DNA from: Pseudomonas sp. HS6
GTDB lineage: Bacteria > Pseudomonadota > Gammaproteobacteria > Pseudomonadales > Pseudomonadaceae
DNA: 64,000 bases
Assembly (NCBI RefSeq): GCF_023375815.1
Contig: NZ_CP067412.1
Coordinates: 4,836,001-4,900,000 of the forward strand
Reading direction: 5' to 3'
Shown: piece by piece, positions 40,102 through 52,457 of the stretch
Layout: every line of letters starts with the position of its first letter
Position numbering within the stretch: the stretch's first letter is position 1
Made by a program: the position numbers and the translations under genes
The notes under the pieces: generated by a model
Databases searched by the model: none
What the model was told of the DNA's origin: nothing
Seen by the model: only the letters and a program-made list of their open reading frames with translations

Positions 40102-40203
40102 ATTTTCGGTGTTCTACAGATTGCTCACGCGCCTTTCACATACTTCCGACGAATCCGCTTCTAGACTTTCCCTATCAGCCGGAAAACGGCGCGGGAGAGT
40201 GTG

Positions 40204-40560
40204 ATGTGGCGGTATGCGGTTTTTGCGGGCGTGTTGCTGTTGTTGGGTGGCTGTCAAAGCACCCACGAAGATCTGATTGCCAAGGGTTATCCACCGGCGT
40301 TCGCCGACGGTTTCGATGACGGTTGCATCAGCGGTCGTCAGGCGGCCGGTTCGATCAGCGGCGAATTTCGCAAGAACGTGCCGCGTTATCTCAAGGACAA
40401 GCAATACGCCGAAGGCTGGAGCGATGGCTTCCGCCAGTGCCAGGCGATGCTGGAAAACAAGGACCGCGAAGACTATCGCAACGAACATTGGGACGAGCGC
40501 GAACGGGCCTGGCAGCAACAGAAGGATCAGGGCGCCGCGCGGGCTTATCGTTCGCAGTAG
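40204..40560 (+). CDS. Small lipoprotein with repeated DGF/Cys motif
   Basis: The GTG at 40201 is followed directly by ATG 40204, and the GGGAGAG at 40191 fits the ATG better. The 118-residue product has a lipobox LGGC (Cys17). The mature part repeats a short motif twice: FADGFDDGC (near 34-42) and YAEGWSDGFRQC (near 68-79), each ending in Cys, so a disulphide is likely. The C-terminus is highly charged. I do not recognise a named family. Confidence 0.8.
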   Translation: MWRYAVFAGVLLLLGGCQSTHEDLIAKGYPPAFADGFDDGCISGRQAAGSISGEFRKNVPRYLKDKQYAEGWSDGFRQCQAMLENKDREDYRNEHWDERERAWQQQKDQGAARAYRSQ

Positions 40561-40630
40561 GTCGTTTCCAGACATCCGCTGAAACCAAATGCCTGCGACC
40601 ATGGCCCAACGGTTGTCACAGGAGCCCACC

Positions 40631-42552
<1,922 letters not shown>

Positions 42553-42611
42553 TTATGAAAACAAATAGTACACACGTTGTAATTTAAGACCTTCATCGAC
42601 CGTTACTCCGC

Positions 42612-42701
42612 TATCGCTGGCAAGCCAGCTCCCACAGAATTCGTGCCTTGCCATGGACGGGTTAACACCGCAAAAACTGTGGGAGCTGGCTTGCCAGCGA
42701 T
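42612..42701. repeat. REP doublet 3 (REPIN-like)
   Basis: Inverted REPs ATCGCTGGCAAGCCAGCTCCCACAG and CTGTGGGAGCTGGCTTGCCAGCGAT about 40 bp apart. Stem CTGGCAAGCCAG; the two units are exact mirror copies over 25 bp. Confidence 0.92.
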
Positions 42702-42734
42702 TTGGCTAGCGCAGTCTTCACGAAGAATTGCAGG

Positions 42735-42768
42735 CAAAAAAAAGCGGAGCCCGAAGGCTCCGCTTTTT
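42735..42768 (-). terminator. Terminator of ettA
   Basis: Stem AAGCGGAGCC / GGCTCCGCTT with A-run and T-run on the two sides, so it can work in both directions. It lies 18 bp beyond the ettA stop. Confidence 0.9.
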
Positions 42769-42786
42769 CATGCAACCAACCTGTGA

Positions 42787-44451
42787 TCAGGCCAGTTTTT
42801 TGTGGCGTACCCGGTGTGGCTGGGCCGCTGCTTCGCCGAGGCGCTTTTTGCGATCGGCTTCGTACTCGGTGTAGTTGCCTTCGAAGAACACCGCTTGCGA
42901 GTCGTCTTCGTACGCCAGGATGTGCGTGGCCACGCGGTCAAGGAACCACCGATCGTGAGAGATCACAATGGCAGCGCCCGGGAAGTCCAGCAGGGCTTCT
43001 TCCAGGGAACGCAGGGTTTCAACGTCGAGGTCGTTGGACGGTTCGTCGAGCAGCAGGACGTTACCGCCCTCCTTCAGGGTCAGCGCCAGGTGCAGACGAC
43101 CGCGCTCACCACCGGACAGGTCCTTGACGAACTTCTGCTGATCGCCGCCCTTGAAGTTGAAGCGACCGACGTAGGTGCGCGACGGAATCTCGTAGTTACC
43201 GATGCGGATCTGGTCGGAACCGTCGGAGATCTGCTGGAACACGGTCTTGCTGCCGTCGAGGTCTTCGCGGCTCTGGTCCACGCAGGCCAGTTGCACGGTT
43301 TCGCCGACTTCGATGGTGCCGGAATCCGGGGTTTCCTTGCCCATCAGCATGCGGAACAGGGTCGATTTACCGGCACCGTTACCGCCGATCACGCCGACGA
43401 TGGCGCCTTTCGGCATGGAGAACGACAGGTTGTCGATCAACACGCGATCGCCGTAGCCCTTGGTGACGTTCTTGAATTCGATGACCTTGTCGCCCAGGCG
43501 CGGACCGGCCGGGATGTAGATCTCGTTGGTTTCCGAACGCTTCTGGAATTCCTGCGATTGCATTTCTTCGAAGCGCTGCAGACGAGCCTTGGATTTCGAC
43601 TGGCGGGCCTTGGCGCCTTTGCGCACCCACTCCAGTTCTTCCTTCATGGCTTTTTCGTGAGCCGATTGCTGCTTGGATTCGGCCGCCAGACGATCGGACT
43701 TGGCTTCCAGCCAACCCGAGTAGTTGCCTTCGTACGGAATGCCCGCGCCGCGGTCGAGTTCCAGAATCCAGCCGGCAACGTTGTCCAGGAAGTAACGGTC
43801 GTGCGTGATCGCTACCACGGTGCCTGGGAAGTCGTGCAGGAAGTGTTCGAGCCACGCAACGGAGTCGGCGTCCAGGTGGTTGGTCGGTTCGTCGAGCAGC
43901 AGCATGTCCGGGGCGGACAGCAGCAGACGGCACAGGGCCACACGACGTTTTTCACCACCGGAGAGGAATTCGACCTTGGCGTCCCACGCCGGCAGACGCA
44001 GCGCATCGGCGGCGACTTCCAGTTGACGATCCAGGTTGTGACCGTCGCTGGCTTGCAGGATCGCTTCGAGCTTGGCCTGTTCGGCAGCCAGTTTGTCAAA
44101 GTCGGCGTCTTCTTCAGCGTAAGCCGCGTAAACCTCGTCCAGGCGCGCCTGGGCGTTCTTGATCACGCTGACCGCTTCCTCGACCACTTCGCGCACGGTC
44201 TTTGTTGGGTCAAGTTGCGGCTCTTGCGGCAGGTAACCGATGTTCAGTTCCGGCATCGGGCGCGCTTCGCCTTCGAATTCGGTGTCGACGCCGGCCATGA
44301 TCTTCAGCAGCGTGGACTTACCCGAACCGTTGAGGCCGAGTACGCCGATCTTGGCGCCCGGGAAGAAGGACAGAGAAATGTTTTTCAGGATTTCCCGCTT
44401 CGGCGGAACAACTTTGCCCAGCCGATGCATGGTGAAGACGTATTGAGCCAT
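42787..44451 (-). CDS. ettA: Energy-dependent translational throttle protein EttA (ABC-F)
   Basis: EttA binds the ribosomal E site and gates the first elongation step according to the ATP/ADP ratio. The 554-residue protein has two ABC domains with Walker A GLNGSGKS (near 40) and GGNGAGKS (near 356), signatures LSGGEKRR and LSGGERGR, and the interdomain linker of ABC-F proteins; it has no membrane segments. Length is right for EttA. Confidence 0.96.
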   Translation of the reverse strand: MAQYVFTMHRLGKVVPPKREILKNISLSFFPGAKIGVLGLNGSGKSTLLKIMAGVDTEFEGEARPMPELNIGYLPQEPQLDPTKTVREVVEEAVSVIKNAQARLDEVYAAYAEEDADFDKLAAEQAKLEAILQASDGHNLDRQLEVAADALRLPAWDAKVEFLSGGEKRRVALCRLLLSAPDMLLLDEPTNHLDADSVAWLEHFLHDFPGTVVAITHDRYFLDNVAGWILELDRGAGIPYEGNYSGWLEAKSDRLAAESKQQSAHEKAMKEELEWVRKGAKARQSKSKARLQRFEEMQSQEFQKRSETNEIYIPAGPRLGDKVIEFKNVTKGYGDRVLIDNLSFSMPKGAIVGVIGGNGAGKSTLFRMLMGKETPDSGTIEVGETVQLACVDQSREDLDGSKTVFQQISDGSDQIRIGNYEIPSRTYVGRFNFKGGDQQKFVKDLSGGERGRLHLALTLKEGGNVLLLDEPSNDLDVETLRSLEEALLDFPGAAIVISHDRWFLDRVATHILAYEDDSQAVFFEGNYTEYEADRKKRLGEAAAQPHRVRHKKLA

Positions 44452-44746
44452 GGAGAACCTTGGGTCAGTGACAGATGAATGATTGGAGCGCAGGCGATGC
44501 CCGGCCAGACCGATGCGCGTCGTTCACTTGACCACTTGAGGGCCATCAATGCGTGCGCGCTGAAAAAAGTCTGATTCTAGGAGCTGGAACGCTCCCGCGT
44601 AACCGGCAAAGCTACCTGAATGACGGAAGGCAGTCCAGCCGAGCGGGGCTGGCACTTAGCCACAACTCAAGGCATGCTAGCCGCCCTTTGGGCGTCCGGC
44701 TTATAGTGCACGTCGCGCCAGTCCAGCCAAACCGCAGGATTACAGC

Positions 44747-47700
44747 TTGTCGAATGTCACTCCGCCTACTTCTGTGAGCAGCACCCCACCGGCGCCCGGC
44801 TCGTCCCTGCGCGGGACATTGAAAGGCGCGCTGGCGACTTTGGTGCTTTTGCTGCTGGCGTTGCTGTTCTGGCAACTGCTCGATCAACTGCGTGAAACCC
44901 AAAAAAACCAGCGCCAGTACACCATCGATTACACCGCCGATCTCGCCTCGCAAGTCAGCCTCAACATGTCGCTGAACGCGCAGATCGCACTCAATCTGCT
45001 ACCGATCGTCGAACAGCCGCAGTCCACCGACGAACAGCAGGCGCTGCTGCGCAAGTTGCAGCAATCGCTGCCGGACCTGCGCAGCCTCGCCTTGCTCAGC
45101 CCTTCCGGGAAAATCCTCAGCGACAGCGCGACAGACAGCAAGGACGCCGATTACCTCAGCGATCTGGTTCGCCGCAGCCACGCCCAGGCACACTATTTCA
45201 GCAACGACGACGACGGCTCGGTGGTGCATTTGCTGCTGCATCAAGCCAGCGGCAGCACTCGTGGCTATTGGGCACTGCGCCTGACTCCGACGTTCTTTGC
45301 CTCGCTGACCAAACAGGGCGATAGCGGCATCCGTCCGCTGTGGCTGGTGGAAAACCGCATTAACCATCAGATCATCAGCCGCGACGAAGCCCTGCCAACC
45401 ACCAAGACCAATACCCTGACGCCCGACGATCTGGCCAACAGCGTATTGACCGTGCCGCTGAGCAGCAGCGACTGGCAATTGCGCGGACTGTTTGATCGGC
45501 AACATGTGCTGGAAGAATTGCTGCCCGCATTCATCGGCAAATGCCTGCTGGGTCTGGCGTTCTCGCTGTTGCCATTTATCGCGCTGCTCAACATGCGCCG
45601 CCGCCAGCGTCAGGTGCATGAAGGACGCCGCCGCTATCAGGACATTTTCGAAGGCACCGGCGTGGCTCTGTGCGTACTGGATCTTTCGGGGCTCAAGCAG
45701 GTTTTCGAGAAAGCCCAGATCCAGACCAGCGACCAGCTCAAGGCCTGGCTCGATCAGCCACATCAGCGTCAGCAATTGCTCCAGGAACTGCGGGTCACCG
45801 AGGTCAATCAGGTGGCGCTGCAACTGCTCAACGTCAACTCCTGCAATCACGCCTGGCAACTGCTGATCGACGGTCATCCACACAGCCAGTGCGCGATCGG
45901 CAATCAAGTACTCGATGCAGTGCTCCAACAGCAAAAACAGCTGGAACTGGAAATCAAACTGCCGGACATCAATGGCCGCGACCAGCACCTGTGGCTGGTG
46001 CTGCGCCTGCCCCAGGAACAGCACGACTACAAAGCCGTGATCCTGAGCATCAACGACATCACCAGTCGCAAGCTGATCGAGCTGTCGCTGCTGGAGCGCG
46101 AAGGCTTCTGGTCGGACGTGGTGCGCACCGTGCCGGATCATCTGTACGTGCAGGATGTGATCAGCCAGCGGATGATTTTCAGCAACCACCACCTCGGCCA
46201 GACCCTCGGTTACAACCGCACCGAGCTGCACCAGATGGGCGAGTACTTCTGGGAAATTCTCCTGCACCCGGAAGACGCTGACTATTACCATCGCTCGCGG
46301 CAGATGCAGCGTCACGCCGGTTACAGCCAGTTGCTGCAATGTCAGTTGCGCTTCCGTCATCGCGACGGCAAGTGGCGGCGCTTCGATATCCGTGAACAGG
46401 CGCTGGCCCGGGACAAGCACGATCAGGTCACGCGGATCATCGGCGTGGCCAAGGACATCACCGAGCAGATCGAGGCCAGCGAATCCCTGCGCGACAGCGA
46501 ACAGCGCTACCGGATGCTCGCCGAAAGCATCAGCGACGTAATTTTCTCCACCGACAGCAAGCTCTCGCTGAACTACGTCAGCCCGTCGGTGCAAGCCGTA
46601 CTGGGTTATGACGCCGAATGGATTTTCCAGAACGGCTGGCAGTCGACCATCGCCAACCCGCAGCAACTGAGCGGCATCTATCACTTGATGGACCGGGTCA
46701 GCAAAGCCTTGGACAAGCCCGAGCAACTGGCAGTCCTGCGCAGTCAGGTGCAGACCCAGATGTTCCTGTTCGACTGCCTGCGCGCCGACGGCCGCAAGAT
46801 TCCGATCGAACTGCGCCTGGTGCTGGTGTGGGACGAACACGGCGCCTTCGAAGGCGTGCTCGGGGTCGGTCGCGACATCAGCCAGCAACGTCGTGCCGAG
46901 AAAGATCTGCGCATGGCGGCCACGGTATTCGAGCACTCGACTTCGGCGATCCTGATCACCGACCCGGCCGGTTACATCGTCCAGGCCAACGAAGCGTTCA
47001 GTCGCGTCAGCGGTTACGCGGTGAGCGAAGTGCTCGACCAGTTGCCGAACATGCTCACCGTCGACGAACAGCAGGACGCGCACCTGCGCTACGTGCTCAA
47101 GCAATTGCATCAGCACAGCACCTGGGAAGGCGAAGTCTGGCTCAAGCGCCGCAACGGCGAGCACTACCCGGCGTGGGTCGGCATCACCGCGGTGCTCGAC
47201 GATGAAGGCGACCTCGCCAGTTACGTGTGCTTCTTCAGTGACATCAGCGAGCGCAAGGCCAGCGAGCAGCGGATTCACCGCCTCGCCTACTACGACGCCC
47301 TGACCCACCTGCCGAACCGCACGCTGTTCCAGGATCGCCTGCACACTGCGCTGCAATCGGCCGACCGGCAGAAGTCGTGGGTGGTGCTGATGTTCCTCGA
47401 CCTCGACCGTTTCAAACCGATCAACGACTCCCTCGGTCACGCCGCCGGCGACCGCATGCTCAAGGACATGGCCACCCGGCTGCTGGCCTGTGTCGACGAT
47501 GACGACACCGTGGCGCGGATGGGCGGCGACGAATTTACTTTGCTGCTGCAACACCGCTCCAGCCGCGAGATGGCGCTGAACCGTGCGATCCATGTAGCCG
47601 AGCAGATTCTTGGCAGCCTGGTGCGGCCGTTCGTGCTGGAGGGACGCGAGTTCTTCGTCACCGCCAGTATCGGCATCGCCTTGAGTCCGCAGGACGGCAA

Positions 47701-48595
47701 CGAACTCAGTCAGCTGATGAAGAACGCCGACACCGCGATGTACCACGCCAAGGAGCGCGGCAAAAACAACTTCCAGTTCTATCAGGCCGACATGAACGCC
47801 AGTGCGCTGGAGCGTCTGGAACTGGAAAGCGACCTGCGCCACGCCCTTGAGCAGAACGAATTCGTGCTGTATTACCAGCCGCAGTTCAGCGGCGATGGCA
47901 AACGCCTGACCGGCGCCGAAGCCCTGCTACGCTGGCGCCATCCGCGTCGCGGGCTGGTGCCGCCAGGGGATTTCATTCCGGTGCTCGAAGAACTCGGGCT
48001 GGTGGTGGACGTCGGCGACTGGGTGATCAGCGAGGCCTGTCGTCAGCTCAAGACCTGGCACCAGAGCCGCGTGCGCGTGCCGAAGGTCTCGGTGAACATT
48101 TCCGCCCGGCAGTTCTCCGACGGCCAGCTCGGCACGCGGATCGCCACCATCCTCAAGGAAACCGGCCTGCCGCCGGCGTGCCTGGAGCTGGAGCTGACCG
48201 AAAGTATCCTGATGCGCGAAGTCAGCGAAGCGATGCAGATCCTCGCCGGCCTGAAGAACCTCGGCCTGAGCATTGCGGTCGACGACTTCGGCACCGGTTA
48301 CTCATCGCTGAACTACCTCAAGCAATTCCCGATCGACGTGCTGAAGATTGACCGCACCTTCGTCGACGGCCTGCCGTCCGGCGAGCAAGACGCGCAGATT
48401 GCCCGGGCGATCATCGCCATGGCCCACAGCCTCAATCTGGCGGTGATCGCCGAGGGTGTGGAAACCCACGAACAACTGGATTTCCTGCGCGAGCACGGTT
48501 GCGACGAGGTTCAGGGTTATCTGTTCGGGCGGCCGATGCCGGCCACCCGGTTCGAGGCGCAATTCAGCAATGATGCGCTGTTCATGTTCGACTGA
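44747..48595 (+). CDS. morA: MorA-type membrane GGDEF-EAL c-di-GMP regulator
   Basis: A 1282-residue protein starting at TTG 44747, with two membrane helices (about 27-45 and 261-283) around a periplasmic sensor domain, at least three PAS domains (about 450-560, 585-700, 724-840), a GGDEF domain (GGDEF at 926-930) and an EAL domain (EAL at 1058-1060, [10 protein letters not shown] present). Both catalytic motifs are intact, but the GGDEF I-site reads DDDD rather than RxxD, so product inhibition is probably lost. MorA controls flagellar timing, motility and biofilm in pseudomonads. The position before glyA matches PAO1 PA4601-PA4602. Confidence 0.93.
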   Translation: MSNVTPPTSVSSTPPAPGSSLRGTLKGALATLVLLLLALLFWQLLDQLRETQKNQRQYTIDYTADLASQVSLNMSLNAQIALNLLPIVEQPQSTDEQQALLRKLQQSLPDLRSLALLSPSGKILSDSATDSKDADYLSDLVRRSHAQAHYFSNDDDGSVVHLLLHQASGSTRGYWALRLTPTFFASLTKQGDSGIRPLWLVENRINHQIISRDEALPTTKTNTLTPDDLANSVLTVPLSSSDWQLRGLFDRQHVLEELLPAFIGKCLLGLAFSLLPFIALLNMRRRQRQVHEGRRRYQDIFEGTGVALCVLDLSGLKQVFEKAQIQTSDQLKAWLDQPHQRQQLLQELRVTEVNQVALQLLNVNSCNHAWQLLIDGHPHSQCAIGNQVLDAVLQQQKQLELEIKLPDINGRDQHLWLVLRLPQEQHDYKAVILSINDITSRKLIELSLLEREGFWSDVVRTVPDHLYVQDVISQRMIFSNHHLGQTLGYNRTELHQMGEYFWEILLHPEDADYYHRSRQMQRHAGYSQLLQCQLRFRHRDGKWRRFDIREQALARDKHDQVTRIIGVAKDITEQIEASESLRDSEQRYRMLAESISDVIFSTDSKLSLNYVSPSVQAVLGYDAEWIFQNGWQSTIANPQQLSGIYHLMDRVSKALDKPEQLAVLRSQVQTQMFLFDCLRADGRKIPIELRLVLVWDEHGAFEGVLGVGRDISQQRRAEKDLRMAATVFEHSTSAILITDPAGYIVQANEAFSRVSGYAVSEVLDQLPNMLTVDEQQDAHLRYVLKQLHQHSTWEGEVWLKRRNGEHYPAWVGITAVLDDEGDLASYVCFFSDISERKASEQRIHRLAYYDALTHLPNRTLFQDRLHTALQSADRQKSWVVLMFLDLDRFKPINDSLGHAAGDRMLKDMATRLLACVDDDDTVARMGGDEFTLLLQHRSSREMALNRAIHVAEQILGSLVRPFVLEGREFFVTASIGIALSPQDGNELSQLMKNADTAMYHAKERGKNNFQFYQADMNASALERLELESDLRHALEQNEFVLYYQPQFSGDGKRLTGAEALLRWRHPRRGLVPPGDFIPVLEELGLVVDVGDWVISEACRQLKTWHQSRVRVPKVSVNISARQFSDGQLGTRIATILKETGLPPACLELELTESILMREVSEAMQILAGLKNLGLSIAVDDFGTGYSSLNYLKQFPIDVLKIDRTFVDGLPSGEQDAQIARAIIAMAHSLNLAVIAEGVETHEQLDFLREHGCDEVQGYLFGRPMPATRFEAQFSNDALFMFD

Positions 48596-48610
48596 GACTT
48601 TGTGGGGAAG

Positions 48611-48711
48611 CCATCGCCAGCAGGCTGGCTCCCACAAGGATTGATGCGGGTCAGGGAATTTGCAGGCTTTGGCGATTACTGTGGCAGCCAGCCTGCTGGC
48701 GATTTGGCCGG
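48611..48711. repeat. REP doublet 4 (REPIN-like)
   Basis: CCATCGCCAGCAGGCTGGCTCCCACAAGG and the inverted GTGGCAGCCAGCCTGCTGGCGAT, about 45 bp apart. The stem CCAGCAGGCTGG differs from the other doublets, and the right unit has GTGGCAGCC for GTGGGAGCC. Confidence 0.85.
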
Positions 48712-48835
48712 CACAAACACCGTATATCCGTGCATGAACGCCACTTGTCTGCGACATGATGTCGTTTCATATGCCATCCAAAACCCGATGGGTTAGAATG
48801 CCCCCCTTTTCTGCCCCCGATCCTTGAGGACCGCC

Positions 48836-50089
48836 ATGTTCAGCCGTGATTTGACTATTGCCAAGTACGACGCCGATCTTTTTGCCGCCATGGAGCAAGA
48901 AGCCCAGCGCCAGGAAGAACACATCGAGCTGATCGCTTCGGAGAACTACACCAGCCCAGCGGTGATGGAAGCTCAAGGCTCGGTTCTGACCAACAAGTAC
49001 GCCGAAGGCTACCCGGGTAAGCGCTACTACGGTGGTTGCGAGTACGTCGACGTTGTTGAACAGCTGGCCATCGACCGCGCCAAAGAGCTGTTCGGCGCCG
49101 ATTACGCCAACGTTCAGCCACACGCCGGTTCGCAAGCCAACGCTGCTGTTTACCTGGCCCTGCTGTCGGCCGGTGACACCATCCTGGGCATGAGCCTGGC
49201 TCACGGCGGTCACCTGACCCACGGCGCCAGCGTTTCCTCCTCCGGCAAGCTGTACAACGCCATCCAGTACGGCATCGACGCCAACGGCCTGATCGACTAC
49301 GACGAAGTCGAGCGTCTGGCGGTTGAGCACAAGCCGAAAATGATCGTGGCCGGTTTCTCTGCCTACTCGCAGATCCTGGACTTCCCGCGCTTCCGCGAAA
49401 TCGCCGACAAGGTTGGCGCCTACCTGTTCGTCGACATGGCTCACGTGGCCGGTCTGGTCGCCGCTGGCGTCTACCCGAACCCGGTTCCATTCGCTGACGT
49501 CGTGACCACCACCACCCACAAGACCCTGCGCGGTCCACGTGGTGGCCTGATCCTGGCTCGCGCCAACGCCGACATCGAGAAGAAGCTGAACTCCGCCGTA
49601 TTCCCGGGCGCTCAGGGTGGCCCGCTGGAGCACGTGATCGCGGCCAAAGCGATCTGCTTCAAGGAAGCACTGCAGCCTGAGTTCAAGGTTTACCAGCAAC
49701 AAGTGGTGAAAAACGCCCAGGCCATGGCCGGTGTGTTCATCGAGCGCGGTTTCGACGTGGTTTCCGGCGGTACTGAAAACCACCTGTTCCTGCTGTCGCT
49801 GATCAAGCAGGAAATCTCCGGTAAAGACGCCGACGCCGCTCTGGGCAAAGCGTTCATCACCGTGAACAAGAACTCCGTGCCAAACGACCCACGTTCCCCG
49901 TTCGTCACCTCCGGCCTGCGCTTCGGTACTCCGGCTGTGACCACTCGCGGCTTCAAAGAGGCTGAGTGCAAAGAGCTGGCTGGCTGGATCTGCGACATCC
50001 TGGCTGACCTGAACAACGAAGCGGTGATCGACGCCGTTCGTGAGAAAGTCAAAGCCATCTGCAAGAAACTGCCGGTATACGGCGCTTAA
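48836..50089 (+). CDS. glyA: Serine hydroxymethyltransferase
   Basis: GlyA interconverts serine and glycine with tetrahydrofolate, using PLP. ATG 48836 gives 417 residues; the start four codons upstream is less likely. The PLP-lysine motif [14 protein letters not shown] (near 223-236) is present. It lies 240 bp after morA, has its own terminator, and may be one of several glyA copies in this genus. No glycine riboswitch was seen upstream. Confidence 0.97.
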   Translation: MFSRDLTIAKYDADLFAAMEQEAQRQEEHIELIASENYTSPAVMEAQGSVLTNKYAEGYPGKRYYGGCEYVDVVEQLAIDRAKELFGADYANVQPHAGSQANAAVYLALLSAGDTILGMSLAHGGHLTHGASVSSSGKLYNAIQYGIDANGLIDYDEVERLAVEHKPKMIVAGFSAYSQILDFPRFREIADKVGAYLFVDMAHVAGLVAAGVYPNPVPFADVVTTTTHKTLRGPRGGLILARANADIEKKLNSAVFPGAQGGPLEHVIAAKAICFKEALQPEFKVYQQQVVKNAQAMAGVFIERGFDVVSGGTENHLFLLSLIKQEISGKDADAALGKAFITVNKNSVPNDPRSPFVTSGLRFGTPAVTTRGFKEAECKELAGWICDILADLNNEAVIDAVREKVKAICKKLPVYGA

Positions 50090-50113
50090 TTGCGACGTTA
50101 AAACCGCAGCATG

Positions 50114-50144
50114 AAAAACCGGCCAGTGATGGCCGGTTTTTTTT
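50114..50144 (+). terminator. Terminator of glyA
   Basis: Stem AAAACCGGCC / GGCCGGTTTT followed by further T, 24 bp past the stop. Confidence 0.92.
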
Positions 50145-50201
50145 CGTTCACAAAAAAGTTTTGAACCACGAATGGCTCAAGGTCGGGGCCTTGCGCCCAA
50201 C

Positions 50202-50212
50202 TGGTCAGACCG
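50202..50212. promoter_or_regulatory. Possible FadR/GntR-type operator
   Basis: TGGTCAGACCG fits the FCD-family operator pattern TnGTnnnACnn. It is 154 bp upstream of the symporter gene, which is followed by two FadR-type regulators. This is inferred from pattern only. Confidence 0.35.
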
Positions 50213-50365
50213 GTCATGCCAATTCGTCATTTTTCACTTGCGATCCCCAAAAAACAGCGCCTAGACTGCACCCGCACTGGACATACCGGTAAGACCACAA
50301 TAATTAAGTCCTGAATCTGATACGCCCCGCGTACGGCAGTCAGGACACCGACCAGGATTCCTCCC

Positions 50366-51679
50366 ATGCTCAGATGGTGCTCGCGTTCAATCTTCCTCCA
50401 AGTGGTTCTCGGACTGGTGCTCGGCATCGTCTGCGGGCTGACCCTTCCTGAATACTCGGCCCAGCTCAAACCGCTCGGCGACGGTTTCATCAAACTGATC
50501 AAGATGCTCATCGGCCTGATCGTGTTCTGCGTGGTGGTCAGCGGCATCAGCGGTGCCGGCGATCTGAAGAAGGTCGGGCGCATCGGCCTCAAGTCGGTGA
50601 TCTACTTCGAAGTGCTGACCACCATCGCGCTGGTGATCGGTCTGGTGTTCGCGTTCAGCACCGGGATCGGCAGCGGCGCCAACATCCATCTGGAGCAGCT
50701 GTCCGCCGCCGACATGGGCGACATCGCCGAGCGCGGCCAGCACATGCACACCACCACTCAGTTCCTGATGGATCTGATTCCAACGTCGGTACTCGGCGCC
50801 TTTGCTGACAACAACATTCTGCAAGTACTGTTGTTCTCGGTGCTGTTCGGCAGCGCGTTGAACCTGGTGGGAGAAGCGGCTTCCGGGATCTCGCGGCTGA
50901 TCAACGAACTGAGCCATGTGATCTTCCGGATCATGGGCATGATCGTGCGTCTGGCGCCGATCGGCGTGTTCGGCGCCATCGCCTTCACCACCAGCAAATA
51001 TGGCCTGGATTCGCTGCAACACCTGGGCAGCCTGGTCGGCTTGTTCTACCTGACCTGCATCGCCTTCGTCAGCGTGATTCTCGGTCTGGTGATGCGTGTC
51101 TCCGGCCTGCGTATGTGGCCGTTGCTCAAGTACCTGCGTGAAGAATTGCTGATCGTCATGGGCACAGCGTCCTCCGATGCCGTGCTGCCGCAGATCATGC
51201 GCAAGCTGGAACATCTGGGCATCGGCAGCTCGACCGTCGGGCTGGTGATCCCCACCGGTTACTCATTCAACCTCGACGGTTTTTCGATCTACTTGACCCT
51301 GGCCATCGTGTTCATTGCCAACGCCACCGGTACACCGCTGGCCATGACCGATCTGCTGACGATTCTGTTGGTGTCGCTGATCACGTCGAAAGGCGCACAC
51401 GGCATTCCGGGGTCGGCGCTGGTGATTCTCGCGGCCACGCTGACTGCCATCCCGGCGATTCCGGTGGTCGGTCTGGTGCTGGTGCTGGCAGTGGACTGGT
51501 TCATGGGCATCGGCCGGGCACTGACCAACCTGATCGGCAACTGCGTCGCCACCGTGGCCATCGCCCGCTGGGAAAAGGACATCGATGTACAACGGGCGAA
51601 CAAGGTACTCAACGGCGAGCAGGGCTATAACTTTCAGCCGAGAAAAACGGTCGCTCAAGCGGCGGCCAAAGAATTCTGA
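50366..51679 (+). CDS. Dicarboxylate/amino acid:cation symporter (DctA/GltP family)
   Basis: A 437-residue secondary transporter of the DAACS family with eight or so membrane segments plus two re-entrant loops. Substrate motifs are clear: a serine-rich hairpin GTASSDAVLPQ (near 271-281) and PTGYSFNLDG (near 302-311). The closest named relatives are DctA-type C4-dicarboxylate carriers, but the exact substrate cannot be fixed. The gene is followed by two GntR-type regulators, which suggests local control. Confidence 0.92.
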   Translation: MLRWCSRSIFLQVVLGLVLGIVCGLTLPEYSAQLKPLGDGFIKLIKMLIGLIVFCVVVSGISGAGDLKKVGRIGLKSVIYFEVLTTIALVIGLVFAFSTGIGSGANIHLEQLSAADMGDIAERGQHMHTTTQFLMDLIPTSVLGAFADNNILQVLLFSVLFGSALNLVGEAASGISRLINELSHVIFRIMGMIVRLAPIGVFGAIAFTTSKYGLDSLQHLGSLVGLFYLTCIAFVSVILGLVMRVSGLRMWPLLKYLREELLIVMGTASSDAVLPQIMRKLEHLGIGSSTVGLVIPTGYSFNLDGFSIYLTLAIVFIANATGTPLAMTDLLTILLVSLITSKGAHGIPGSALVILAATLTAIPAIPVVGLVLVLAVDWFMGIGRALTNLIGNCVATVAIARWEKDIDVQRANKVLNGEQGYNFQPRKTVAQAAAKEF

Positions 51680-51680
51680 A

Positions 51681-51716
51681 TGAGCGCCGTGCCTGCGCAC
51701 ATGCAGGCACGGCTCA
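51681..51716. promoter_or_regulatory. Hairpin between symporter and FadR-type gene
   Basis: TGAGC(GC)CGTGCCTGC and GCAGGCACGGCTCA form a long stem starting 2 bp after the symporter stop. There is no T-run, so it is more likely an mRNA-stabilising or processing structure, or an operator, than an intrinsic terminator. Confidence 0.5.
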
Positions 51717-51728
51717 TGGAGCAAACAC

Positions 51729-52433
51729 GTGATTACTACATCCACCGTCGTCAACTCAGTGGTAGAAAAACTCCGGGCTGCCCTCGCCCGTGGCCAATGG
51801 CGCTCCGGCGAGATGCTGCCGGGTCAGCGTGAACTGGCCGAACAACTGGGCATCAGCCGCCCGAGCCTGCGCGAAGCGGTGATCGTGCTGGAAACCCTCG
51901 GTCTGGTGCGTTCGATGCCAGGCAAAGGCGTGGTGGTACTTGACGCCCAGGCCAGCGACAGCCAAAGCCACGACAGCGCCGTGGCCGGCGCCAGCCTCGA
52001 AGACGTACTGCAACTGCGCTACACCCTCGAACCGTTCATCGTCGGTCTGGTGGCGCAGTCGATCAGCAGCAAGGAAGTCGGGCAATTGCGCCTGACGCTG
52101 ATGGACATGCGCGAAGCCCTCGAAGCAGGTGACAGCGAGGCAGGCGTCAGCGCCTACATCGCGTTCCACGAAGAACTGTTCACCCTGACCTCGAACCCGA
52201 TTTTCCAGAGCGTGGTGCAACAGACCAGCAACGCCCTCAAGCAGAGCGCCGAAGTGCTGCGCAATTCGCCGGAGCACCTGGCCGAACGCCTTGAGGAAAA
52301 CGAAGCCGTGGTACGCGCGATCCGCAGCAAGAACAGCGCTCAGGCCAGTGCCGAAATGCGCCGGCATATCCTGCGTGAAGGCCAACGCATGGGCATCGAA
52401 CTGAATATTCCGGATGACAACCTGAGCAATTGA
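51729..52433 (+). CDS. FadR/GntR-family transcriptional regulator 1
   Basis: A 234-residue regulator with an N-terminal winged helix (about 8-70, GQRELAEQLGISRPSLREAV) and a C-terminal FCD ligand domain with the DxxxxHxxxF-type helices. It starts at GTG 51729 after GGAG with 7-bp spacing. Because it lies downstream of the symporter and 24 bp before a second GntR gene, it may control dicarboxylate uptake. Confidence 0.92.
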   Translation: MITTSTVVNSVVEKLRAALARGQWRSGEMLPGQRELAEQLGISRPSLREAVIVLETLGLVRSMPGKGVVVLDAQASDSQSHDSAVAGASLEDVLQLRYTLEPFIVGLVAQSISSKEVGQLRLTLMDMREALEAGDSEAGVSAYIAFHEELFTLTSNPIFQSVVQQTSNALKQSAEVLRNSPEHLAERLEENEAVVRAIRSKNSAQASAEMRRHILREGQRMGIELNIPDDNLSN

Positions 52434-52457
52434 AACGCCTCACACTGGAGACCGGCC

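Noticed and set aside
44999..47842. Open frame of 947 codons opposite morA
   Set aside because: Antisense shadow of a high-GC gene; no recognisable domain.
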